Origin: an uncultured Mycoplasma sp. | Lineage (GTDB): Bacteria; Bacillota_I; Bacilli_A; Mycoplasmatales; Metamycoplasmataceae | Length of the DNA: 7,427 nt | NCBI GenBank assembly: GCA_946998935.1 | Contig: CAMQBE010000026.1 | Span: 1-7,427, forward strand | Direction of reading: 5' to 3' | In this document: piece after piece, positions 1 to 6,889 of the stretch | Numbering within the stretch: the stretch's first letter is position 1 | Layout: each line of letters starts with the position of its first letter | The notes under the pieces: generated by a model | Told to the model about the DNA's origin: nothing | What the model saw: only the letters and a program-made list of their open reading frames with translations | Database searches by the model: none | Position numbers and translations under genes: made by a program

Positions 1-57
1 ACTTTCAACTAGCTTTTTGCTATACTAAATATATATTAAATTTAAGTATTCAATAGA

Positions 58-76
58 AAATAGCATATTGCTATTT
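58..76. other. Hairpin, 8-bp stem and 3-nt loop
   Basis: AAATAGCA (58-65) and TGCTATTT (69-76) are perfect inverted repeats around the loop TAT. No T-tract follows directly, so alone it is not a typical terminator. Its right arm can instead pair with 97-103 (separate entry), which makes the two folds mutually exclusive. Direction and role are unknown. Confidence 0.5.
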
Positions 77-111
77 ATTAATAAATAAGTTAAAGCAAAT
101 AGCGTTTTTTT
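69..111 (+). terminator. Possible terminator or attenuator hairpin with T7 tract
   Basis: GCTATTT (70-76) can pair with AAATAGC (97-103), extended by one T-G wobble. Seven T (105-111) follow after a single G. The loop is long at 20 nt, which weakens it as a stand-alone terminator. The left arm is shared with the hairpin at 58-76, so the two structures compete. It could end a transcript from a gene left of the window, or act as an attenuator. Confidence 0.4.
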
Positions 112-324
112 ACTAATATAACTATAAAATAGGCTTATCTGTATAAAATGAGTGATATTTTAAAATCAAGAATTATTCAACTATTTAATAAATATTTAAT
201 ATTGAAAACAATTCAACTGAGCATTTTATGCACTTGGGAACCGCAAGTTTTAGATTAAATTTTGGTCTATATTTTGTTTTAAATTTAGCTTATTTGTTAT
301 TAGACTTATGTATTTTTTTAGTAG

Positions 325-347
325 TTTTGGGGGATAGCTTTTGGGGG
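325..347. repeat. Direct repeat TTTTGGGGG, two copies
   Basis: TTTTGGGGG occurs at 325-333 and 339-347, 14 bp apart, and each copy is soon followed by TAG. G5 runs stand out in such A+T-rich DNA and no other run of five G is visible in the window. Two runs are too few for an ordinary intramolecular three-layer G-quadruplex. Function unknown. Confidence 0.5.
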
Positions 348-377
348 TAGTAAAAATTAATATACCGCTTCAGAGCT

Positions 378-392
378 TTCTTAGTATAAGAA
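378..392. promoter_or_regulatory. Inverted repeat upstream of the -10 boxes, possible operator
   Basis: TTCTTA (378-383) and TAAGAA (387-392) are perfect 6-bp arms around GTA. The repeat lies where the -35 region of the promoter at 403-415 would be, a common place for a repressor site. In A+T-rich DNA a 6-bp arm can arise by chance, so the role is inferred. Confidence 0.3.
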
Positions 393-402
393 CCTAAATT
401 AA

Positions 403-415
403 TATAATATATAAT
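403..415 (+). promoter_or_regulatory. Tandem -10 boxes of the first ABC cassette
   Basis: TATAAT occurs twice, at 403-408 and 410-415, both perfect matches to the sigma-70-type -10 hexamer. Either would start transcription near 415-423, leaving a leader of about 15-23 nt before the ATG at 438 with room for the SD AAGGAGG at 427-433. No good -35 box is visible (TTAGTA at 381-386 is weak), as is often so in mycoplasmas. Confidence 0.6.
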
Positions 416-437
416 TATCTACATATAAGGAGGCATT

Positions 438-2303
438 ATGAAATCATTAATGAAATTTCAATGAAAAGTATTTTTAAAATCAACCAAAATTGCAATAATA
501 CCCTTCATTGTTCAATTTTTATTTTGAATAATGGGAATAATTAATCTTATTGTGAGCAAAGATATTCCTAAATCTATTTTGTATTTAGTTACTGGTAATA
601 CATACATGATTTTATTTACATTTACAGCATCAATAATTGCGGTAAATATTTTCTATAATTACAAATCTGAAGGCATGGAATATCTCATGTATTCTAAGCC
701 TATTTCGCGTAAGACTTTATATTGGAGCAACTTTTGAATTGCGTTCTTAATTTATCTTTTATATTCAGCTATTTTTACAATTTGGAATCTTTTAACTTTT
801 CTTTTTACTAGTGTAGCTAATTTAAAAGCTAATGTACCAGATAAACAAGTTTTTAATGCAAGTCATAGTATCTTAGTATGTTTATTCTTTTTCTTAGGCT
901 CAATTTTTTATGGCTTCTTTTTAATTTCAATAGTAGCTATTTGTTTTACAAAAGTAAAAGCAAAAGGAATGACTGGAATTATGCTTGGTGGTGTTATTGG
1001 TGGGACAATAACACTAAGTATTTTTGCAGGGGCTATGCAAATGGCAGAAAACTATAACGAAAATAAAGATTTAACTTTGAAAAACAAACGCGATGAAACT
1101 TATCGTAATTTGATTTATAAAAATCAAGCCGAAGACGATAAATGAAAATATAAAGGTATTAAAAAAGGAAACTACTTATTAGTAGATAAATCTAATGCTG
1201 ATGAAGTTGATGCCTTTAAAGTACGTTCAAAAACTCAATTTTCAGAAATTATTCAAACTTTTAACATGAGTACATGAATGCAAAGTATTTATGATACCCC
1301 TCTAGAAGGCACATTTACACTTCAAAATAGTGGCAAGAATCTAAACATCGATCCTCTAATGACTGCTTTATATCATTTTAAAAAAGTAAATGTTGACAAG
1401 CTATTAAGCGTAAATAAAGGTTATTTAAAATGAAATAGAAGTGGTAATAAAACTGAAGATTATTTATATTTACTTGAACCTAAAGGCCTTGAAAGAATAA
1501 ATTATCTTTTTGCTAGTGCTATAGCCATCAATGAAAACTTAGAATATGATGAAAACGCTAAGGTTGTAATAACTAAAAATGATTTAAGCAATCTTTATGT
1601 AATTGACAGTATTAATTCTAATAGTGCAATGGCTAAAGAAATTAGTGACTATTTTAATATTTTTGCTGAATCAAATGATGGCTTAAAAGTTTTAAATCCA
1701 GCTTTAATTAGCTATGCTAAAACAACTAATGATGCTTTAAATGCAAAAGGGGATAATGTTTCTTTAGCAGAAACCTTAAGTGGTATTGGAATAGCAGCAG
1801 GTTGATTTGAACAAGTTATTAAAGAATATTTATGAGCTAATTATCGTGATGCTTTTAGAGGTTTTAAATTATCAAAAACTATAACAAATGATGATATTAA
1901 AGTTAAATATAAAACTTGAATTGATTCAACAACGTATCAAGATTTCTTAGACAAAAAGAAAAATCCAGATTTTGCTAAGGAAATAGATTGATATAACAAT
2001 TTTATAAGAATGGAAGCTGTTAGATTGCTTTATAGTCAAATTAAACTTAATCATTTAAATGGTTACGTAAATGCTTTAAATAAATACTATGAAGAAATAA
2101 AATCAAACAAAGATTTAAAAGAAGCTATGACGCTAGTTAAAATTATTGATCCTGAACATGTAAGTCCAAATTATCAAGCTTATCAAGTTAAAAAGATAGC
2201 CACCTTTCCTTGATATACTGCATTAACCTTCTTCTTTACAATAGGAACTATTTTGTTGTTTGCCGGACAAAAAAGATATGAAAAGTATCAATTTAAAATT
2301 TAG
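438..2303 (+). CDS. ABC-2 type transporter permease with large extracellular domain (copy 1)
   Basis: Reads as 621 aa with 11 in-frame TGA codons as Trp (first at 462, last at 2211). The start ATG follows SD AAGGAGG at 427-433. Hydrophobic segments lie near residues 18-39, 47-72, 100-127, 144-170 and 178-200, then about 385 mostly polar residues, then a last segment near 590-610 and a basic tail. Lys/Arg placement puts the N-terminus, the 74-95 loop and the tail inside and the large domain outside. The loop motif EGMEYLMYSKPISRK (78-92) matches the GTLExLLxxPVSR-type motif that ABC-2 permeases carry after TM2, the likely contact with the ATPase. It forms the membrane pore with the ATPase directly downstream. 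Most ABC-2 permeases lack such a large insert before the last helix. Substrate unknown. Family confident, function limited to export or membrane remodelling by inference. Confidence 0.87.
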
Positions 2304-2307
2304 GAGG
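2301..2307 (+). promoter_or_regulatory. SD overlapping the permease stop codon
   Basis: TAGGAGG contains the permease stop TAG (2301-2303) and the SD AGGAGG (2302-2307), 4 nt before the ATPase ATG at 2312. Ribosomes ending on the permease sit on the next initiation site, which suggests translational coupling of the two subunits. Copy 2 has the same design at 5100-5106. Confidence 0.75.
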
Positions 2308-2311
2308 TATC

Positions 2312-3262
2312 ATGGAAAATAAAGAAATAGCAATTAAGTTTAAAAATGTTAAAAAAACATTTAACAATAAGAAAAATACTGAAGCAAAAATTGTTTTGAA
2401 TAATATTACTTTTAACGTTTATAAAGGTGAATTTCATGGTTTTATTGGAGCTAATGGTGCCGGTAAAACTACAACCTTTAGATCATTGCTTTATTTTTAT
2501 CCTGATGTTGAAGGAACAATTTTAATTGATGGTGTTTCATTTAGAAAAGCAGAAAGTAGAAAAGCTTTAGGCTATATTCCCGAAGTAGCTACATTTCCTA
2601 AAAAAGTTTCTATTTGAGAATATCTTATAGCGTTAGCTACTTTTTCTAATTTAACTGAGGAACAGGCAAAAAAGGAAATTATTAAGTGATTAAAATACTT
2701 TCATATTGATATCCAAATAGCTAAAAATAGAACAGGTAATCAGCTTTCAAGTGGACAACAAAAGAAGATTCTTTTAATTCAAGCTTTAATTCATAATCCA
2801 AGTATTTTAGTACTTGATGAACCTGCAGCTAATCTAGATCCAGAAGCTAGAATTGAATTATATAGATCATTAAAAAACTTGCAAAAAGAAGGTAAAACAA
2901 TCTTTATTTCAAGCCATATTCTAGCCGAATTACAAGAATACATTGATAGCGTAACAGTATTAAAAAATGGTGAAGTTCAATATAGTGGAACTATTGAAGA
3001 TTTAAACCAAGGTGAAGTTTATAAATATAAATTGATTACTGATAATGTTAAAGCCACATTAGATATTTTAGTTACTCTAGCTAAAGAAAATGAGTTACTA
3101 AAATACCAAAATGCTGATTCAATAATTTATTTCAATTGCACTGAGGAAATCAAAGACCAGTTGTTAAAAATAATAGTTGAAAAAGATGTTCATATAAAGT
3201 TGTTTGATTTAAACACGGTTAATTTGAATGCTAAATTTTTCAACTCACCAGAAGCAGAATAA
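2312..3262 (+). CDS. ABC transporter ATP-binding protein (copy 1)
   Basis: A 316-aa protein with TGA as Trp at residues 102 and 126. It is the cytoplasmic ATPase that powers the permease before it. All nucleotide-binding motifs are present: aromatic A-loop F17, Walker A GANGAGKT (46-53), signature LSSGQQ (145-150), Walker B ILVLDE (165-170), D-loop NLDP (174-177) and H-loop His202. In the Q-loop region GYIPE (87-91) has Glu91 where many ABC proteins have Gln, a pattern usual in DrrA/BcrA/CcmA-type exporter ATPases. After residue 230 comes a tail of about 85 residues that is not part of the core, also as in that subfamily. The core is about 84% identical to copy 2 over residues 133-226 (15 differences in 94, by hand), but the tails have diverged. 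The stop codon lies in the loop of the following terminator. Confidence 0.93.
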
Positions 3263-3276
3263 CCTTCTGCTTTTTT
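3252..3276 (+). terminator. Intrinsic terminator between the two cassettes
   Basis: AAGCAGAA (3252-3259) pairs with TTCTGCTT (3265-3272) around the 5-nt loop TAACC, and a run of six T (3271-3276) follows. The left arm is the last sense codons of the ATPase and the loop includes its stop TAA (3260-3262). The position implies that copies 1 and 2 are at least partly separate transcription units, or that copy 2 gets less read-through. Confidence 0.78.
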
Positions 3277-3277
3277 A

Positions 3278-3298
3278 AATAATATAAAATATATTATT
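3278..3298 (+). promoter_or_regulatory. A/T inverted repeat with -10-like box before copy 2
   Basis: AATAATATA (3278-3286) and TATATTATT (3290-3298) are perfect 9-bp arms around AAA. The -10-like TATAAA (3283-3288, 5 of 6 matches) lies inside and would start transcription near 3295, just before the SD. No -35 is visible. The preceding terminator makes a promoter here likely, but the exact box is uncertain and A/T-only arms are weak evidence of structure. Confidence 0.35.
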
Positions 3299-3311
3299 AT
3301 AAGAAGGCGTA

Positions 3312-5102
3312 ATGAAATCTTTAATTGAAGTACAATGAAAAATGTTTTGAAAGTCTAAAAAAGCAATAATTGCCTTAAGCATTATTTTTGCTTTGTTATT
3401 TCTTGCAAATGTTTTAATAGTTTTTGGAGTACAACAAAAATGAATTATTTATAGCGTTATATTGTCTACTTCATTTGTGTTAATGACTGTTTCAGCAGGG
3501 GTGGTATCGACAAGTATTTTTTACAACTATAACGAAGAAGGCATGGAATATTTACTTTATTCTAAACCGCTTTCTAGAAAGCAAATTTATTGAAGTAATT
3601 TTATAGCTACTTGATTAGTATTTTTACTTTGAATTAGCATATATACTGTAGCATATGCTTTATTATTTGCACTAGTAGATATCATCTTGCATTTGCAAAA
3701 AATAAAAGGTTATCCTTTTTGTGCACGTAATAACTTAGTACTATTAACAACTTTCTTTTTTGGAAGTGTTATATATGGTTTCTTTGTTATTTCATTAGTA
3801 GCAATCTCAAGTTCAAAAATAAGTGCAAAAGCTGCACAAGGTATTATTTATGGAGCTTTAATTGGCGGTTCATATTTATTTCATACAGTTTGCCAAGTAT
3901 CAAAAGCTTTTGATAGCAATGGTATATATCCTAAAGATGAAGATAAATTAAAATATTTAAAAATAAATGACAATGGTAAAAATGATTTAGGTTCAAAAGG
4001 CTATGAAATAGATTTCTTTATTGAAGTAGATAATAATGAAGAAGCTAAAGCAGCTTATAAAAATTATTCAAAAGTCAAAGCCTCAACAGTATTAAGTTAT
4101 TTCGATATTCAAAATTGGTTATCTTGGTTTATTGTAGGGCCTATTGATGGAATGGAAAACACTGTAACTTATCAACTAGCATTAGACGATTTCTATAAAA
4201 AAGCATCAATAAGCGAATACACAAAAACTTTTGATGATTATCATACTTTTTTAAGCTGGAACAAAGACGAAAAATTATATATAGCTGATTATAGAATTCT
4301 AGACCAAGAAGATTTAGCTTCTTATTTTGCTTATCAAAGAGAAGTATCAATAAATCAATATTATGGAGGATCTAATGGTGTATATTGATTAGGTTGAAAC
4401 TCAGATGATAAGTTTAATAGATCACTTTATGATAAATATAATAAATACTTTATTTCTGCTATGAATAATGACAATGATTTTAAGGCATTGAATCCAACAG
4501 AAGCAGCTGCTTTAATTCAGGAAATTGAAAAACTTAATGTTGATTTAGCAAACAATAAAAACATGACTTCGCAAGATTATATTAATAAAACTGATGCTTT
4601 AAGAAAACAAGCTAAAAATATCATTTGAGAATTTATCTGAAAAAATAGACAAGAATTGTTTAATAATCTTTTTGCTGGCGGCTTCGATAAAAGCGTAGAC
4701 CAAGCCAAAAAAGATGAACTTAAAAACTTAATTGCTTCAAATGATTTAGATGCTTTTAGAAACGCTGATAGTATGGAACAAATTGTTAGAGTAATTGGTC
4801 TTAGAATTGACTATATGACAAAGATGTTCTTTCACAATCAAATATTTAATAAGAAGTTATCTAACATAGTTTCATATTGTAATGCTAATAAAGATTTAGA
4901 TAGTAATCTAAATTTCGCTGGCTACAAATATGGTTTAGTTTTCAATCCTAAAGACTATGAAGCTAAAGATGCAACATACTATAAACATACCAGTGTTGCA
5001 ATTATTCCATGATATATTAGTGTAATAATTCTTTTATCTTTAGGCGCTCTTGTAACAGGTTTAGGTTATAGAAATTATTTAAGATATAACTTCAAGGCTT
5101 AG
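3312..5102 (+). CDS. ABC-2 type transporter permease with large extracellular domain (copy 2)
   Basis: Reads as 596 aa with 11 in-frame TGA codons as Trp (first at 3336, last at 5010) and 3 TGG. The SD is AAGAAGG at 3301-3307, weaker than in copy 1, 4 nt before ATG. Hydrophobic segments lie near residues 18-40, 44-70, 95-125, 141-166 and 173-195. A domain of about 370 residues (196-564), predicted outside, is followed by a last segment near 565-585 and a basic tail. The loop motif EGMEYLLYSKPLSRK (76-90) is almost that of copy 1. The two ectodomains are much less alike than the membrane parts but keep some landmarks: a Trp-rich segment near 283-286, a W-rich helix near 439-444 and the PWY before the last helix. 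It likely pairs with the ATPase at 5111-6055 and might form a heteromer with copy 1. Substrate unknown. Confidence 0.87.
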
Positions 5103-5107
5103 GAGGG
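5100..5107 (+). promoter_or_regulatory. SD overlapping the second permease stop codon
   Basis: TAGGAGGG includes the permease stop TAG (5100-5102) and the SD AGGAGG (5101-5106), 4 nt before the ATG at 5111. It matches the junction of copy 1, implying coupled translation kept since duplication. Confidence 0.75.
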
Positions 5108-5110
5108 ATT

Positions 5111-6055
5111 ATGGATAAAAAAATAGCAATAGAATTCAAAAATGTTTCTAAATCTTTTCAAAATAAATCTAAAGCAAATAAACAAGTTCTTAAAGACATG
5201 TCATTTAATGTCTACGAAGGCGAATTCCACGGATTTATAGGGACAAACGGCGCAGGCAAGACTACAACTTTTAGATCATTACTTTATTTCTACCCTGATG
5301 TAAAAGGCGATATTTTAATTGAAGGTGTTTCATTTAGAGATGCTAAAAGTAAAAGCAGTATAGGCTATATTCCAGAAGTAGCAACTTTCCCTAGAAAATT
5401 AACTATCTATGAGTTTTTACAAGTAATGGCTAAATTATCTGGTCTTTCAAAAGAGCAAGCAACTAAAAGAATTGATGAAGCATTAAAGAAATTTAATATC
5501 GATATGCAAGTAGCTAAAAGTCGTACTGGTAAGCAACTTTCAAGTGGACAACAAAAGAAGATACTTTTAATTCAAGCTTTAATAAATGATCCTAAAATAT
5601 TGATACTAGATGAACCCGCAGCTAATCTTGATCCGGAAGCTAGAATTGAACTTTATCAATCACTTAAAGAATTGCAAAAAGAAGGTAAAACAATCTTTTT
5701 ATCAAGCCATATTTTAGCTGAATTGCAAGCTTACATTGATAGTTTAACTGTGTTAAAAGAAGGCCAAGTTCAATACTCAGGTTCAATGGCGGAATTAAGT
5801 TCCAAACTTGATTATCAATACAAATTTGTGCCTGTTGATATTAAAAAAGCAAGTGAATTTTTTAAGAGTTATAAATCAAAAGACAAAGAGTTTAAATATC
5901 TTTTAAATGAAGATGCTATTCTCTTTAATTGTTCACAAGCAGAAGAAAAAGAACTAATGAAAAAATTAGTTGATGAAGATATTGATATTAAGTCAATTGG
6001 TAATAATAATGTTGACTTAAATAAAACATTCTTTGGCGCAAGCAATGTAGAATAA
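5111..6055 (+). CDS. ABC transporter ATP-binding protein (copy 2)
   Basis: A 314-aa protein with no Trp and hence no TGA. It is the cytoplasmic ATPase partner of the second permease. It has A-loop F16, Walker A GTNGAGKT (44-51), signature LSSGQQ (143-148), Walker B ILILDE (163-168), D-loop NLDP (172-175) and H-loop His200. Glu89 stands in the Q-loop position (GYIPE 85-89), as in copy 1. It is a DrrA/BcrA/CcmA-type exporter ATPase by motif, with a tail of about 85 residues from 230 on that differs from copy 1. All catalytic positions are intact, so both copies should hydrolyse ATP. It is the last gene of its unit, with a terminator 10 bp after the stop. Confidence 0.93.
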   Translation: MDKKIAIEFKNVSKSFQNKSKANKQVLKDMSFNVYEGEFHGFIGTNGAGKTTTFRSLLYFYPDVKGDILIEGVSFRDAKSKSSIGYIPEVATFPRKLTIYEFLQVMAKLSGLSKEQATKRIDEALKKFNIDMQVAKSRTGKQLSSGQQKKILLIQALINDPKILILDEPAANLDPEARIELYQSLKELQKEGKTIFLSSHILAELQAYIDSLTVLKEGQVQYSGSMAELSSKLDYQYKFVPVDIKKASEFFKSYKSKDKEFKYLLNEDAILFNCSQAEEKELMKKLVDEDIDIKSIGNNNVDLNKTFFGASNVE

Positions 6056-6064
6056 TTAATTATG

Positions 6065-6091
6065 AGGATAGATAATCTATCCTTTTATTTT
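6065..6091 (+). terminator. Intrinsic terminator after the second ABC cassette
   Basis: AGGATAGA (6065-6072) pairs with TCTATCCT (6076-6083) around TAA. A T-rich tail follows (TTTT at 6083-6086, then ATTTT to 6091). The tail is broken by one A. It separates the ABC unit from deoD. Confidence 0.7.
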
Positions 6092-6130
6092 GCTCATTTT
6101 ATTTTGTTATCAATAAGCAATTTTGTTTAT

Positions 6131-6136
6131 TATAAT
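6131..6136 (+). promoter_or_regulatory. -10 box of the deoD promoter
   Basis: TATAAT is a perfect -10 hexamer and predicts a start near 6143, about 24 nt before the deoD ATG. A -35 is not clear: TTGTTA at 6104-6109 has a fair sequence but 21-bp spacing. The terminator just upstream supports a new transcription unit beginning here. Confidence 0.6.
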
Positions 6137-6154
6137 TAAAAAAAATAAATTGTT

Positions 6155-6161
6155 TTGGAGG
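6155..6161 (+). promoter_or_regulatory. SD that fixes the deoD start
   Basis: TTGGAGG lies 5 nt before the ATG at 6167. A TTG in the same frame at 6155 is part of this SD, so it is not the start. The ATG also gives the N-terminus MATPHI typical of DeoD. Confidence 0.8.
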
Positions 6162-6166
6162 TTAAA

Positions 6167-6889
6167 ATGGCTACACCGCATATAAGTTGTACTAAAGGCG
6201 AAATAGCAAAAATAGTACTTTTACCAGGCGATCCTTTAAGAGCTAAATATATGGCAGAAAAGTTTTTAGATAACTATAAATTGGTTTCATCAGTAAGAAA
6301 TATTTACTTTTATACAGGCGAATATAAAGGGACTAAAGTAACTATTGGTGCAAGTGGTATGGGATCTGCAAGCATGGGTATTTATGCTTATGAATTGTTT
6401 AGTGTTTATGACGTTGATGTTATTATTCGTGTAGGCTCAACAGGTAGTTATATTAGAGAATTAAATACTAAGGATCCAGTTATTGTAACTCGTGCTTATG
6501 CTGATGGTACTGGCTTTAGTGAATTAATGATAGGTTCTAAAAAACACAATGCCTATCCAGATAAAAAACTACTAAAAGTTTTAGAAAATTCAGCTGGAAA
6601 AATGAACGTAAATCTTAAGGAAGTATCTTGCCATTCGACTGATGTGTTTTATGGCCTAAGGTCAGTTGAAGATACAATTAAAAAAACTAAATGTCAAGTG
6701 GTAGATAATGAATGCTTTGCTTTATTCACAACTGCACAACGAACTAAAAAACATGCTGGTGCATTATTAACCGTAAGCGAAAATATAGTTAAAAGTACAT
6801 CATTAACTTTTCAAGAAAGACAAACGGAATTTAGCACTATGTTTGAAGTAGTTTTAAATTCTCTAAAAGAAATAGAAAGGTCAATTTAA
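6167..6889 (+). CDS. deoD: Purine-nucleoside phosphorylase, DeoD type
   Basis: A 240-aa protein of normal family length. It cleaves purine (deoxy)ribonucleosides with phosphate to free base and (deoxy)ribose 1-phosphate, in the cytoplasm, as part of purine salvage on which mollicutes depend. The hallmarks, recalled from E. coli DeoD and offset by one residue, are present: MATPHI start with His5, LPGDPLRAKY (18-28) with Arg25, Arg44, RVGS (88-91) with Arg88 and Ser91 for phosphate, Glu182 for ribose, Ser204 and ERQ with Arg218. Differences: the E. coli stretch VEME reads VDNE (179-182), and SDH reads SEN (204-206), placing Glu205 at the catalytic Asp204 position. The fold and most of the site are kept, so it is likely active, but base preference may be altered. 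The stop TAA directly abuts the ATG of the next gene. Confidence 0.93.
   Translation: MATPHISCTKGEIAKIVLLPGDPLRAKYMAEKFLDNYKLVSSVRNIYFYTGEYKGTKVTIGASGMGSASMGIYAYELFSVYDVDVIIRVGSTGSYIRELNTKDPVIVTRAYADGTGFSELMIGSKKHNAYPDKKLLKVLENSAGKMNVNLKEVSCHSTDVFYGLRSVEDTIKKTKCQVVDNECFALFTTAQRTKKHAGALLTVSENIVKSTSLTFQERQTEFSTMFEVVLNSLKEIERSI

Larger units (their letters stand above)
1..437. other. Intergenic region with hairpins, G-rich repeats and promoter
   Basis: No gene can be supported here. The stretch is mostly A+T and contains hairpins at 58-103, repeated TATAAAAT boxes at 123-130 and 142-149, two G5 runs at 329-333 and 343-347, a small inverted repeat at 378-392 and a tandem -10 box at 403-415. Three short open frames exist: plus strand 148-258 (36 codons), plus strand 228-350 (40 codons, hydrophobic) and minus strand 290 to about 418 (about 43 codons). 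They overlap, lack a good SD and match nothing I recognise, so I do not call them. The region may include the 3' end signals of a gene left of the window and the control region of the ABC cassette. Confidence 0.6.
438..3262 (+). repeat. Duplicated ABC cassette, copy 1
   Basis: Permease plus ATPase (438-2303 and 2312-3262), paralogous to copy 2 at 3312-6055. The order, the 11-nt distance from the permease TAG to the ATPase ATG and the protein motifs are the same in both. Most of the DNA has diverged by synonymous change, so this is an old gene duplication and not a recent exact repeat. Confidence 0.8.
3312..6055 (+). repeat. Duplicated ABC cassette, copy 2
   Basis: Second permease-ATPase pair (3312-5102 and 5111-6055), paralogous to copy 1. 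The permease starts MKSL in both, ends in an FKI/FKA tail in both, and the stop-to-start geometry is identical. Confidence 0.8.

Noticed and set aside
148..258. Plus-strand 36-codon ORF
   Set aside because: No SD at a proper distance, no recognisable product, and it overlaps the 228-350 frame.
325..347. G-quadruplex
   Set aside because: Only two G runs are present; four are needed for a standard intramolecular quadruplex.
290..418. Minus-strand remnant of a transposase C-terminus
   Set aside because: The Tyr/Lys-rich reading vaguely recalls an IS transposase end, but it is short, has no terminal inverted repeats or target duplication nearby, and overlaps other equally good short frames.
438..2303. 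First permease as a pseudogene broken by many stops
   Set aside because: All the internal stops are TGA; no TAA or TAG occurs in frame over 621 codons, so it is intact under the mycoplasma code.
4141..4350. Minus-strand open frame of 69 codons
   Set aside because: It lies wholly inside the second permease, has no family features and is best explained as a shadow of the plus-strand gene.
6155..6166. deoD starting at TTG 6155
   Set aside because: The TTG is part of the SD TTGGAGG, and the ATG at 6167 gives the conserved MATPHI start.
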